The notes beneath the pieces are model-generated. The model was not told the DNA's origin, ran no database searches, and worked only from the letters and a program-made list of their open reading frames with translations. The position numbers and the translations under genes were made by a program. Below, piece after piece: positions 27,947 to 36,383 of a stretch of DNA of 64,000 nucleotides (its first letter is position 1; the number at the start of each line of letters is the position of its first letter). The stretch is from Streptomyces sp. SAT1 (lineage in GTDB: Bacteria > Actinomycetota > Actinomycetes > Streptomycetales > Streptomycetaceae): contig NZ_CP015849.1 of NCBI RefSeq assembly GCF_001654495.1, forward strand, positions 1 to 64,000, written 5' to 3'.

Positions 27947-28945
27947 TCAGGCGGCCTTGACCAGCTTCACCGGCTCCGTGCCCTCGGCACTGTGGCGTGC
28001 CGCCCAGTTCTCCAGGGCCGTACGGCAGGCGTGGTCCAGGGTGCCCGCGCCCCGCGCGACGAGTTCCCGGTTGTACTGGGTGCGCGGCCCGGAGTACAGC
28101 CGGTCCACAGCCGCCGCGCCGAACAGCGACTCGGCGGACGCGATCAGGGTGAAGGCCACGACCGTGCCCAGCAGCCCGGCCCCGGCCAGCTCACCGAATG
28201 CGCTCAGCGGCTGGGGCTGGATCGAGCCGAGCAGGCCCCGCACCTCCACCGCGGCCACGGGCAGCTCCAGCGCGAACGCGGCCAGCGCGGCGAGCCCGAC
28301 CGCGGTCGGCGGACCGGGTACCGCGCGCACCTTCGGCGGGGCGTGCTTCCACAGCAGCACCGCGATCGTCCCCGCTGTCACCGCGAGCGACGCCAGGGAG
28401 TCGTCGCCGCCGAGGGCGTCCCACAACGCGCCGGGCAGTGCGGTGATCTTGCCGAGCCCGGATTCGGGGGCCTTCGCGGCCAGCGCCGGGTACAGCTGTC
28501 CCGCGACGATGACCACGCCGATTCCGGCCAGCTTGCCCTCCACGACGGAGACGGAGACGGCCCGGAAGCAACGGCCGAGCCGCAGCAGACCCATGGCCGC
28601 CTGAAGCACTCCGCTGACCGGCGCGATCACACCGAGCACCGGCAGCCCGGACTCCTTGACCGCCTTGAGGACCAGCACGGTCATGCCAGCCGCCGGGCCT
28701 GACACCTGGAGGCTGCTGCCGCGCATCAGCCCGGTCACGATGCCGCCCGCGATGCCGGGGACCAGACCGAGTTCGGCCGGCACACCGGAGGCGACGGCCA
28801 CGCCGACGCACAGCGGCAGCGCCACCAGGAAGACGACGAGGGAAGCGGCGAGATCCTCCTTCGGGAAGGGGAGACGGGGTTTCTTCCGCCCCGGAACGGC
28901 GGCGATGACTCGCGGTTGCGCAGGGTGCAACTCCTGTTGCGGCAT
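27947..28945 (-). CDS. SulP family anion transporter with internal deletion
   Basis: A 332-residue SulP protein; usual length is about 480 or more. The first 300 residues look normal: PFPKEDLAASLVVFLVALPLCVGVA, QVSGPAAGMTVLV, and ASAESLFGAAAVDRLYSGPR followed by TQYNRELVARGAG. The sequence then jumps in frame to TLDHACRTALENWAARH, the end of the C-terminal STAS domain. The missing piece would hold the last transmembrane segments and most of STAS; the junction is near 28042. ATG at 28945, with an alternative ATG at 28969. Transport activity is doubtful. It is divergent from the secreted protein gene and convergent with the hydrogenase operon. Confidence 0.75.
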   Translation of the reverse strand: MPQQELHPAQPRVIAAVPGRKKPRLPFPKEDLAASLVVFLVALPLCVGVAVASGVPAELGLVPGIAGGIVTGLMRGSSLQVSGPAAGMTVLVLKAVKESGLPVLGVIAPVSGVLQAAMGLLRLGRCFRAVSVSVVEGKLAGIGVVIVAGQLYPALAAKAPESGLGKITALPGALWDALGGDDSLASLAVTAGTIAVLLWKHAPPKVRAVPGPPTAVGLAALAAFALELPVAAVEVRGLLGSIQPQPLSAFGELAGAGLLGTVVAFTLIASAESLFGAAAVDRLYSGPRTQYNRELVARGAGTLDHACRTALENWAARHSAEGTEPVKLVKAA

Positions 28946-29020
28946 GTGTAGTTGCTCTCTAGATTTCATGCGTGCGGCGTCACTACCGTGCGCCGCAGGG
29001 TTATTGATCGGGAGGACTCC

Positions 29021-29329
29021 GTGAACGGAAAGCTCGCGACAACCACACTCGCCGCAGTCGCGGCGACCCTGCTGGCCGGGGTGGCGCTCGCCGCCCCGGC
29101 AGCGGCCGCCGGTGCCGCACCGGCTCCGGCGGCGGTGACGGCGGGGGCGGCGAACGCGTCCACCTACTACGTCTACGTCACCGGGGTCGGCAGCTCGCTG
29201 GACGGCGCCCGCTCGAACGCGGACTACAAGCTCCCGGCGGGCTGCTACTCCACGGTGGTGGACAGCGGCACCACCGGCGACGGCAACATCTGGGTGACCG
29301 TCCTGGGCACCTGCTCCGAGGAGCAGTGA
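29021..29329 (+). CDS. Small secreted protein of unknown function
   Basis: A 102-residue protein starting at GTG 29021 with GGGAGGA upstream. The first 33 residues are a Sec signal peptide (VNGKLATTTLAAVAATLLAGVALAAPAAAAG). The mature part has STYYVYVTGVGSSLDGARSNADYKL, then GCYSTVVDSG and LGTCSEEQ; two Cys could form one disulfide. No family recognised. It is followed by a terminator at 29384-29416. Confidence 0.75.
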   Translation: MNGKLATTTLAAVAATLLAGVALAAPAAAAGAAPAPAAVTAGAANASTYYVYVTGVGSSLDGARSNADYKLPAGCYSTVVDSGTTGDGNIWVTVLGTCSEEQ

Positions 29330-29383
29330 CCGGAGAACAGCACACGCGCGGCGCCGGCCCGGCACTCGCGCGGCGATGAAGGA

Positions 29384-29416
29384 CCGAGGGGCGCCGACCC
29401 AACCGGCGCCCCTCGG
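29384..29416. terminator. Bidirectional terminator
   Basis: CCGAGGGGCGCCG (29384-29396) pairs perfectly with CGGCGCCCCTCGG (29404-29416), 7-base loop, between the convergent secreted-protein and marR genes. Confidence 0.8.
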
Positions 29417-29436
29417 GGCTCTCTTCGGTCATCATC

Positions 29437-29877
29437 TCAGCAGAGCCGGCCGCGCTGCGGGGTGATACGGGCGGTCAGGCGGTGCAGCAGGGGAACGCAC
29501 TCCCGGAGTCGCCGCTGCTCGTCGGGGCTGAGCGTGTCCCGGATGGCCGTGTTGAGCCAGACGGCGCGCTGCGCGCGCTCCCCCTGGAGGCGGGCGCGGC
29601 CGGTGTCCGTGATGTGCAGCAGCAGCTTGCGGCCGTCGGTCGGGTGGGGTTCGGCGCGCACCAGGCCGTCGCCGAGGAGTTCCTTCACCGATTTGGCGGC
29701 CGCCTGGTGGGTCACACCGCGCAGTTGGGCCAGGTCGGCCGTGGTGAGCGGGCCGCCGCGGTCGAGATGACCGAGGAGGGCAGCCTCTCCGGAGGGCATG
29801 GTGTCCGCGGCTCGTACGGCGCGGACCAGCTCGCCGATCGCCTGCCGCAGGTCTTCAGCCAGCGCGTCATCGCTCAT
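29437..29877 (-). CDS. MarR family transcriptional regulator
   Basis: A 146-residue winged-helix protein. The HTH reads TTADLAQLRGVTHQAAAKSVKELL and the wing PHPTDGRKLLLHITDTG. It is divergent from the MBL-fold hydrolase gene across an 84-bp gap containing a palindrome, so it most likely represses that gene and itself. It is not closely similar to the other MarR protein at 4626-5156. Confidence 0.88.
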   Translation of the reverse strand: MSDDALAEDLRQAIGELVRAVRAADTMPSGEAALLGHLDRGGPLTTADLAQLRGVTHQAAAKSVKELLGDGLVRAEPHPTDGRKLLLHITDTGRARLQGERAQRAVWLNTAIRDTLSPDEQRRLRECVPLLHRLTARITPQRGRLC

Positions 29878-29918
29878 GACCCCACCTTAGCCGAAGTATG
29901 TAACCCATCTGTGTAAGG

Positions 29919-29932
29919 TAGCTGTACAACTA
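29919..29932. promoter_or_regulatory. Candidate MarR operator
   Basis: TAGCTGTACAACTA is a 14-bp palindrome with one mismatched pair, in the AT-rich gap between divergent marR and MBL-hydrolase genes. Confidence 0.5.
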
Positions 29933-29961
29933 GGTTGCACACTTTCCGAGGGGTCAGAGAC

Positions 29962-30609
29962 ATGTCCATGCAGCTCACCAAGTTCGGCCACGCCTGCGTA
30001 CGCGTCGAGAAGGACGGCCGCCGCCTGGTCGTCGACCCGGGCGGGCTGACCGACCCGCGCGCGCTGGACCGCGCCGACGCCGTCCTGGTCACCCACGAAC
30101 ACTTCGATCACTTCTCCGAGGAGACACTCCGCTCAGCCGCTCGAAGCAACCCGGCGCTGAGAATCTGGACCAACTCCTCCGTCGCCCGGCACCTGGACGG
30201 TCTCGGCTCCCGGGTCACGGCCGTCGGCGAGGGCGAGACCTTCACCGCGGCCGGCTTCGACGTGAAGGTCCACGGGACGTGGCACGCGCCCATCCACCCC
30301 GACATCCCCCGCATCGGGAACATCGGTTTCCTCGTCGACGACGCCCTGTTCCATCCCGGTGACGCCCTGACCGTCCCGGACACCGGCGTCGACACCCTTC
30401 TGCTGCCCGTCCACGGCCCCTGGTCCACCACCGGACAGCTCATCGACTACGTACGGGCGGTGGCACCGCGGCAGACGTACGCCATCCACGACGGTGCCCT
30501 CAACGACATCGGCACCGCGATGATCGAGGGCTTCCTGGGAGACAAGGGCCCCGGCTCCGGGGCCCCGTACCGCCGTCTGGCAGCGGGTGAGTCCATCGGG
30601 CTCCGCTGA
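29962..30609 (+). CDS. MBL-fold metallohydrolase
   Basis: A 215-residue metallo-beta-lactamase-fold protein of the UlaG/YycJ-like type. The metal motif THEHFDHFSEE (HxHxDH) is present. Later FHPGDALTV supplies the bridging Asp and YAIHDGALNDIG the last His. ATG at 29962 is preferred over an in-frame ATG at 29935, because it leaves the operator outside the gene. The substrate is unknown; control by the divergent MarR is likely. Confidence 0.87.
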   Translation: MSMQLTKFGHACVRVEKDGRRLVVDPGGLTDPRALDRADAVLVTHEHFDHFSEETLRSAARSNPALRIWTNSSVARHLDGLGSRVTAVGEGETFTAAGFDVKVHGTWHAPIHPDIPRIGNIGFLVDDALFHPGDALTVPDTGVDTLLLPVHGPWSTTGQLIDYVRAVAPRQTYAIHDGALNDIGTAMIEGFLGDKGPGSGAPYRRLAAGESIGLR

Positions 30610-30670
30610 CCGCCGTGGCGGCCTTCGGCGGTGAGTTCCGCCGCCGCTGCCCGGCTGCCGTGACCGGGGC

Positions 30671-30723
30671 GGGCCGACGCCTCAGCCTCGCGTCCCGAGC
30701 GGGGCGAGGTGAGGGGTCGGCCC
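30671..30723. terminator. Hairpin terminator between convergent MBL and sigma factor genes
   Basis: The segment starting GGGCCGAC at 30671 pairs with the one ending GTCGGCCC at 30723. The long stem (about 20 pairs) has two imperfections around a loop near 30692-30701. Confidence 0.65.
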
Positions 30724-30737
30724 GGTGCGGGGCGGTC

Positions 30738-31337
30738 TCAGGCGGTGACCAGTGCGGTCACGCCGTCCGGCGCCGAGGGGACGTCCGTGAGGCGGCTCGC
30801 CAAGGAGCAACGTGCTCGTGACACACGCGAGCGCACGGTGCCGACCGGGCACCCGCCGAGCGCGGCGGCCTCCGCGTAGGACAGGCCGAGGAGCTGGGTG
30901 AGGACGAACGCCTCCCGCCGGTCCGGCGGCAGTCCGTCGACCAGCTCCATCAGCGCGACACCGTCGTCGAAGCCGGGCAGCCCCTGGGGCTGGGACCGTT
31001 CGGCGGCGCCCTGCCAGTCGGACGTGTCGGCGATACGGGGTCGTACGGCGGCCTGCCGCAGGCTGTCGACGACCACACGGCGTGCGATGGACAGCAGCCA
31101 TGTGCGGGCCGACGACCGGCCCTCGAAACGGTGCAGGCTCGACAGGGCGCGCAGGAACGTGTCCTGGGTGAGGTCGTCCGCCGCTTGCGCGTCCTTGGCG
31201 AGGTAGGTCACGAATCGGCGTACGTCCCATTGGAGGGCGCGTACGAAGCGTTCGCTGGCGTCGCCGTCACCGCGCGCAGCGGCGAGGGCGATGGCGGTGA
31301 CCGTGTCGTCGGCCACCGCGGGCGGGGCAGGAGTCAT
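30738..31337 (-). CDS. ECF RNA polymerase sigma factor
   Basis: A 199-residue sigma factor. Region 2 has FVTYLAKDAQAADDLTQDTFLRAL and RFEGRSSARTWLLSIARRV. Region 4 has LPPDRREAFVLTQLLGLSYAEAA and CPVGTVRSRVSRARCSL. No anti-sigma gene of the usual zinc type adjoins it. The Met/His-rich membrane protein upstream (31510-32286), on the same strand, is the only candidate partner. Loss of a classic anti-sigma and closeness to copper genes suggest metal or envelope stress control, which is inference. Confidence 0.92.
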   Translation of the reverse strand: MTPAPPAVADDTVTAIALAAARGDGDASERFVRALQWDVRRFVTYLAKDAQAADDLTQDTFLRALSSLHRFEGRSSARTWLLSIARRVVVDSLRQAAVRPRIADTSDWQGAAERSQPQGLPGFDDGVALMELVDGLPPDRREAFVLTQLLGLSYAEAAALGGCPVGTVRSRVSRARCSLASRLTDVPSAPDGVTALVTA

Positions 31338-31509
31338 TGCCCGAGGTCCCTTCTCGGATCCCGCCGAGCGCGCGGCAGGCCGACGGCACAGGTGTCCGCA
31401 GGTCCAAAAGCGCGTCGCGGGAAGGCGGAGGAAAAGCCGTGCCGCTCAGGGCGCGTGCACGGGAGCGCATCCGGGCAGCGCTCGGCCGCCGGACGCGTGG
31501 CGCGTACTG

Positions 31510-32286
31510 TCATGCGACAGTGAGCGCTCCCGGGGGACCTCGGGTGGCGAGGGTGTGGACGAGCAGCCGCGAGCGAAGGCGTCGTACGACGGCGACGGCG
31601 CGACGGGGCGGCGGGGGCACCTGGGCGGTCGGCAGTACGGCGAGGACCAACCGCAGCGGTACGAAGGTCCGGTCGGCCACGGCCCGCAGGACGCGGAACA
31701 CCGCGCGCTCCCCCTGGGCCAGCCACACGCCGCACACCAGGGCGGCCAGCGCGTGGGCGGCGACCATGCCCCATGAAGCCGTGGCCGACATGCCGCCCAT
31801 GTGGTGCATGCCGGCCATGGTCGTCTGGCCGGCCATGGCCGCCATGTCGTGCGCCATCGCGCCGTGTCCGTGCGAGGGCGGCATGGGCGTGCCAGGGGCG
31901 AGTCCGGTCCGTACCGCCAAGTCGTGGGCGCGGGCCGCCACTTCGGGCGACGGGTCGCCGCACAGCATGCCGCGGGCCCACTCCCGGGCGCCCACCGAAG
32001 GGGTGCCTAGTGGTGCCGCCGGCACACTCGCGGCCGACTGGGCCAGAGTGAACACGATGTGCAGACACGTCTGTGTCGCCAGCGTCAGCGCGACCACCGT
32101 GCGCCGACGGCGCTCGCTTCCGGCGAACGCCCAACCGGCCAGAGCGGTACCGAGGAGGGCCAGGGCCAGTACGGGCCAGGGCAGCGGGGAGCCGGACATC
32201 AGTACGTGGCCCGCGGCGGCGAGCACGACGCACACGGCCGCGAACATCGCGGCGCGCGAGACGCGTGACACCCGGCTGACGGACAC
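31510..32286 (-). CDS. Four-helix membrane protein with Met/His-rich loop
   Basis: A 258-residue integral membrane protein; start GTG at 32286. Predicted segments: AAMFAAVCVVLAAAGHVLM, WPVLALALLGTALAGWAFAG, VVALTLATQTCLHIVFTLA and MVAAHALAALVCGVWLAQG. Between the third and fourth lies a loop with PSHGHGAMAHDMAAMAGQ and MAGMHHMGGM, a metal-binding composition typical of copper proteins. The gene precedes the ECF sigma gene and is divergent from a CopZ-type chaperone, so a copper-sensing or copper-handling role is likely but unproven. Confidence 0.75.
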   Translation of the reverse strand: MSVSRVSRVSRAAMFAAVCVVLAAAGHVLMSGSPLPWPVLALALLGTALAGWAFAGSERRRRTVVALTLATQTCLHIVFTLAQSAASVPAAPLGTPSVGAREWARGMLCGDPSPEVAARAHDLAVRTGLAPGTPMPPSHGHGAMAHDMAAMAGQTTMAGMHHMGGMSATASWGMVAAHALAALVCGVWLAQGERAVFRVLRAVADRTFVPLRLVLAVLPTAQVPPPPRRAVAVVRRLRSRLLVHTLATRGPPGALTVA

Positions 32287-32553
32287 GGCGACATCTTGGC
32301 ACCACCCGTGCGCGGCGAGCCGTACCGGGTGGGGAAAACACCCGATCGGCCATGTATCCGTCCGGAACGCCGCGCCGGACCCACGCGGCGGGCGCCCGTC
32401 GTCGGGCGTAGCCCGTCGGAGTGACGCCCGCGGCACAGGGGAACCGGGTCGCGGTCCCGGCCGACTCGTGGAGGACCGGGGCCGGCCGAGAGCCGGACCC
32501 TCACGCACACAGCCGGAGACCCACGCACGTCTCCCCGTTCCAGGAGTTGCGCC

Positions 32554-32769
32554 ATGAAGCGAATCGACTACCGCGTCAGCGGCATGACCTGCGGGCACTG
32601 CGCCGCCGGTGTCACGGCGGAGGTGAACGCCGTCCCCGGCGTCACCGAGGTGTCCGTCGACCTCAAGAGCGACACGGTACGGGTGACCGGGACGCGCCTC
32701 GACGACGCGCTGCTGCGCTCCGCCATCGAGCGCGCCGGGTACGAGGCGGCTTCCTCGGGCGCTGTCTGA
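32554..32769 (+). CDS. copZ: CopZ-type heavy-metal chaperone
   Basis: A 71-residue HMA-domain protein. The metal site is MTCGHC (11-16), followed by the ferredoxin-like fold VNAVPGVTEVSVDLKSDTVRVTG and IERAGYEA. AGGAG lies before the ATG. It would carry Cu(I) to the CopA ATPase encoded at 36380-38668. The 267-bp gap to its left holds the divergent start regions and shows no clear gene. Confidence 0.9.
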   Translation: MKRIDYRVSGMTCGHCAAGVTAEVNAVPGVTEVSVDLKSDTVRVTGTRLDDALLRSAIERAGYEAASSGAV

Positions 32770-32797
32770 TTGCGGCGTACGGTCCCCGTCCATCCGT

Positions 32798-33592
32798 TCA
32801 GCGCGGCGCCGGGGACACGGAAGCCAGCGGTTCGGCGGCGTAGCTGATCCTGACCACGCCGTCGGCCTCGCGGCGCGCGGACGCCGACACACCGAAGACC
32901 TCGGCGAGCACGGCCGGGGTGAGCACGTCGAGCACGGGACCGGCGGCCACGACGGCGCCCCGGTCCAGCACGACGAGGTGGTCGCAGAAGCGTGCCGCGA
33001 GGTCGAGGTCGTGCAGGGCGGCGAGCGTGGTGGTGCCGGTGGAGCGGATCAGGTGCAGGAGCTCGAACCGGGCACGGATGTCGAGGTGGTTGGTCAGTTC
33101 GTCCAGCACCAGCAGACGGGGCTGCTGGGCCAGTGCCCTGGCCAGCAGCACCCGTTGGCGTTCGCCGCCGGACAGTGACGCGTGGTCGCGGTGGGCCAGG
33201 TGGCGTACGGCGCACAGGTCGATGGCGTCCTCGACAGCCCTCCGGTCCCCCGGTCCGTCACGTCCCAGCGGTCCGTGGTGGGGCGCGCGGCCCAGGGCGA
33301 CGGTCTCGGTGACCGTGAGCCCGCCGGTGTGGCCCGTACCGTCCTGGAGGACGGCGGCGGTACGCAGTGCGGCGGCGCGGGGGCTCAGCTCCCAGATGTC
33401 CTCACCGCCCACCCTGACCGCACCGCCGTCGGGCCGCAGGGAGCGGTAGACGGCGCGCAGGAGTGTCGACTTGCCGCTCCCGTTGGGCCCGACCAGGCCG
33501 ACGAGGTCGCCGGGGCGGGCCCGCAGTTCCACGCCGTGGAGGATCGGGTGCCGGTCGAGCGTGACGTGGAGGTGGTCGACGGTGAGACGCAT
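32798..33592 (-). CDS. FecE-type ABC transporter ATP-binding protein
   Basis: A 264-residue ATPase for import of a metal chelate or cofactor. Walker A is GPNGSGKSTLLRA, the signature LSGGERQRVLLARAL and Walker B RLLVLDELTNHLD, with switch His in ALHDLDLAA. It has the usual FecE/BtuD architecture. It resembles ATPases of the system proposed for F420-0 transport as well as siderophore ATPases; I cannot separate these from sequence alone. It is the last gene of a three-gene leftward unit (lipoprotein, permease, ATPase), 7 bp after the permease. Confidence 0.92.
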   Translation of the reverse strand: MRLTVDHLHVTLDRHPILHGVELRARPGDLVGLVGPNGSGKSTLLRAVYRSLRPDGGAVRVGGEDIWELSPRAAALRTAAVLQDGTGHTGGLTVTETVALGRAPHHGPLGRDGPGDRRAVEDAIDLCAVRHLAHRDHASLSGGERQRVLLARALAQQPRLLVLDELTNHLDIRARFELLHLIRSTGTTTLAALHDLDLAARFCDHLVVLDRGAVVAAGPVLDVLTPAVLAEVFGVSASARREADGVVRISYAAEPLASVSPAPR

Positions 33593-33599
33593 CGTGTGT

Positions 33600-34574
33600 T
33601 CAGTCCAGACCCTTGTCGCGGCGCAGCAGCCACAGGAAGAACGGGGCGCCCAGGAGCGCGGTGAGGATGCCCAGCGGGAGTTCGTCGGGTCGGTTCAGCG
33701 TGCGGGACAGCAGATCCACCAGGACCAGGTAGACCGCGCCGAGCAGGGCCGACAGCGGCAGGAGTCCGCGGTGGTCGGCGCCGACGGAGAGCCGTACCAG
33801 ATGCGGGATCATGAGGCCGACGAAGCCGATGCCGCCCGCGACCGCGATCACCGAGCCGGTGAGCAGCGCGCTCACCAGCAGCAGGACCGTACGGAGCCGG
33901 TTGACGTCGGTTCCCAGGGAGGTGGCGGTCTCGTCACCGGCGAGCAGTACGTTGAGCCGGCGGCCGAACAGCGTGAGCAGCACGGTGGAACCGGCGACGA
34001 CCGTGGCGACGGCGGGCAGTTGGTGCCACTGCGCGCCGGCCACGCTGCCGAGCATCCAGAACATGGCCGTGCGCAGCTCGGTGGGCGTCGCCCGGAGCTG
34101 GACGTAGCTGGTGGCCGACAGGAAGACGTAGCCGACCGCCACCCCGGCCAGGACGAGCCGGGTGGGGGCCATCCGGCCACGGCGCCGGCCGAGCCGGAAC
34201 ACGAGCGCACCCGCGACGACCGATCCGGCGAACGCCGCGGCCGGGACACCGAGGCCGTACAGGGCGGCTCCGCCGCCCAGGGTGATGACGAGGACGGCGC
34301 CGAGGGCGGCTCCGTAGGAGAAGCCGAGCACGGTGGGGTCGGCCAGCGGGTTGGCGACCACGGTCTGCAGCACCCCGCCGGACAGGGCGAGTCCGGCTCC
34401 GGCGAGGGCCGCGAGTACGACGCGCGGGGTGCGGAACGTCCAGACGATCTGGTCGGTCGCGATGTCGTCGGACGCCGGTCCGAGGCCGGTGACGTGGTGC
34501 CAGACGATCCGCCACACCTCGCCCAGCGGGACGTCGACCGCGCCGATGCTGACGGCCACCAGCATCACGGCCAC
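33600..34574 (-). CDS. FecCD-type ABC transporter permease
   Basis: A permease of the FecCD/BtuC family, about 324 residues from GTG 34574. Motifs: WTFRTPRVVLAALAGAGLALSGG, QTVVANPLADPTVLGFSYGA, and the coupling region IGFVGLMIPHLVRLSVGADHRGLLP. The expected first half of helix 1 is encoded upstream in the same open frame (RHRAVLALCVLPVALVAV), but without ATG, GTG or TTG before 34574. The true start may be non-canonical, or a base may have been lost. It lies just after the lipoprotein stop at 34631. Confidence 0.87.
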   Translation of the reverse strand: MAVMLVAVSIGAVDVPLGEVWRIVWHHVTGLGPASDDIATDQIVWTFRTPRVVLAALAGAGLALSGGVLQTVVANPLADPTVLGFSYGAALGAVLVITLGGGAALYGLGVPAAAFAGSVVAGALVFRLGRRRGRMAPTRLVLAGVAVGYVFLSATSYVQLRATPTELRTAMFWMLGSVAGAQWHQLPAVATVVAGSTVLLTLFGRRLNVLLAGDETATSLGTDVNRLRTVLLLVSALLTGSVIAVAGGIGFVGLMIPHLVRLSVGADHRGLLPLSALLGAVYLVLVDLLSRTLNRPDELPLGILTALLGAPFFLWLLRRDKGLD

Positions 34575-34630
34575 CAGGGCGACCGGGAGGACGCAGAGCG
34601 CGAGGACGGCGCGGTGGCGGCCCGGCGGCG

Positions 34631-35695
34631 TCAGAACGCTTCGGGGTGGAGCTTCCTCGCGAGGCGTTCCACGGCCAGATCGTTGTCGGGGCTCAGATAG
34701 ATCGAGTCGGACAGCGTCACGTACATGTGGTTCTTCGCGGCCGGCCACTGGGGGAACTCCTTGAACAGTTTCTCGGCGTAGGCCGCGGGGTTCGGGTCCT
34801 GGTAGGCGATGACGACGAGCGCGTCGACGGCGGTGGCCGCCACCTTCTCCTTGCTGAGGTCGGCGAACGACGTCTTCGACGCGTTCTCGAACACGTTGGT
34901 GGCGCCCGCCCTGCCGAGGATGTCGTTGTAGATCCCCTTGGCCACGACGGCGCTGAAGTCGTTGCTGCCCATCGTCATGTTCGTGAACAGCATCATGACG
35001 TTCGGCTTCTTCCTGCCTTTCACCTTCGCCGCGACGGCGTCGATGTGCCTGCGCGAGGCGGCGATGATCCGCTCCGCGCGGTCGGGCACGTGGAAGATGC
35101 GTCCCATGTCGCGCAGCAGGCGGTAGCTGTCCTCGATGGTGAGCTTCGAGTTCTCGTCGTGGCAGCCCTGGGGAGATATGTAGGAACGCGCACCCACGTT
35201 CTTCAGTTCGTCGCGGGTGGCGAATCCGTTCTTGGCGTCGAAGCCGTACGACGTCGTCGACAGGACGAGGTCGGGGCGCAGCCCGATCATCGACTCGCGG
35301 GGGATGCCGAAGGCGTCGTTCTGCCGGACGCCACCGGTCGGCAGCTTCTTGATCGCCTCGGCGCGGCCGGGTACCTCGGACATGCCGTACGACTGCTGGT
35401 TCGCGGTGATCCTGTCGCCGAGGCCGAGGGCGAGCAGCGTCGAGACCTCGGCGACGGAGGCGCCGTTCATCACGACGACCCGGCTGGGCGCCTTGTCGAA
35501 GACCTGGGTCGTGCCGCAGTTCTCCATCTTCACGGGGTATCCGGAGGCCGGGGCGGCGCCTTGCTGGGCGGCCGTTCCGTCGCCGTCTGACGTGGAGGAT
35601 GCATCCGATGTCCCAGATGTGCCGCCGCACGCGGCGGCGGTAAGGCTCAGGGCCAGGGCGGCCGCTGCGGCGGCCAGTCGTCTCGGGACGGGCAT
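34631..35695 (-). CDS. Metal-chelate ABC transporter substrate-binding lipoprotein
   Basis: A 354-residue periplasmic-binding-type lipoprotein. The signal is MPVPRRLAAAAAALALSL with lipobox TAAAC (Cys23). The class III binding fold has SRVVVMNGASVAEVSTLLALGLGDRI and GLRPDLVLSTTSYG. YPVKMENCGTTQVFDKAPSR is the usual first strand of siderophore/B12-type receptors. It is first of the three-gene transporter unit; a palindrome lies upstream at 35766-35782. The ligand is uncertain: ferric siderophore, cobamide or F420-type compound. Confidence 0.9.
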   Translation of the reverse strand: MPVPRRLAAAAAALALSLTAAACGGTSGTSDASSTSDGDGTAAQQGAAPASGYPVKMENCGTTQVFDKAPSRVVVMNGASVAEVSTLLALGLGDRITANQQSYGMSEVPGRAEAIKKLPTGGVRQNDAFGIPRESMIGLRPDLVLSTTSYGFDAKNGFATRDELKNVGARSYISPQGCHDENSKLTIEDSYRLLRDMGRIFHVPDRAERIIAASRRHIDAVAAKVKGRKKPNVMMLFTNMTMGSNDFSAVVAKGIYNDILGRAGATNVFENASKTSFADLSKEKVAATAVDALVVIAYQDPNPAAYAEKLFKEFPQWPAAKNHMYVTLSDSIYLSPDNDLAVERLARKLHPEAF

Positions 35696-35765
35696 GTGTG
35701 TGCTCCTTCGGCGTACGGACGGCAGGGGGTGTGCGACGGCTCCCGAATCAGTGGTCGGGCCGCGC

Positions 35766-35782
35766 CCGGGAAGAGTTCCCGG
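35766..35782. promoter_or_regulatory. Inverted repeat upstream of the ABC lipoprotein gene
   Basis: CCGGGAA (35766-35772), GAG, TTCCCGG (35776-35782): a perfect 7+7 palindrome in the 157-bp gap between the PCuAC gene stop and the lipoprotein start. It is either an operator or a short hairpin. Short GTTCGTGC repeats follow at about 35818-35835. Confidence 0.45.
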
Positions 35783-35852
35783 AAGAAGGAGATCCTGCCG
35801 ATCGCTCGGATTCATGTGTTCGTGCGTTCGTGCGTTCGCGGGAGCGATTCCG

Positions 35853-36383
35853 TCAATCGAGCGGTCCGGGGCGTACGACCCGTGCGCGCACTCGCACCGT
35901 GCCGCTGTGCGCGAAGCGCAGTTCGAACCAGACGCGGTCGCCCACCCGCCACTTCGGGTTCGCGGGCACGGTCACGTCGCTCGACAGCGGTGACATGTCC
36001 AGCGTGCCGTGGGCGGGCACGGACAGCCGGTCGGCCCTTTCCCGGTAGGCCGCGCCGTCCGGTGTCATCCGGTGCCGGCTGAGCGCGATGCCGTCCGGCA
36101 CCGACGGCGCCGTCACCTCGATGAGTTCGTCCGCCGTGCCGCCCTCGTTCGTGACGCGGAAGAACGCGGCCGTGTCCGGGGTGCCGCCGGTCGGCTGGAA
36201 GACGCGGGCCCGGGTCACGCCGAGGTCGGGAGGCGAACCGGCACAGCCGAGCGAGGTCCAGAGGGTCAGCGCGCCGAGCGCGACCAGGCACGCGGCCACG
36301 GGAGCGGCGGCGGCGAGGGCGGACGCCCCGAAGCGCCGTACCGTCGCGGCAGCCGACGCGGTCCCGCATGCGGACACGCTCAC
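35853..36383 (-). CDS. PCuAC-like copper chaperone with degenerate copper site
   Basis: A 176-residue membrane-anchored protein; GTG 36383 overlaps the copA stop (GTGA). An N-terminal hydrophobic segment ([21 protein letters not shown]) is followed by a PCuAC-type beta domain: [32 protein letters not shown], then [18 protein letters not shown] and [11 protein letters not shown]. The classic H-Mx10-Mx21-HxM copper site is only partly kept: the HxM-like HRM is there, but the following Met pair and final HxM are gone. Operon position still supports a copper role. Confidence 0.78.
   Translation of the reverse strand: MSVSACGTASAAATVRRFGASALAAAAPVAACLVALGALTLWTSLGCAGSPPDLGVTRARVFQPTGGTPDTAAFFRVTNEGGTADELIEVTAPSVPDGIALSRHRMTPDGAAYRERADRLSVPAHGTLDMSPLSSDVTVPANPKWRVGDRVWFELRFAHSGTVRVRARVVRPGPLD

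Noticed and set aside
33471..34700. A 409-codon plus-strand frame, rich in Gln/Glu/Gly
   Set aside because: Antisense to the permease gene; composition is a GC-frame artefact.
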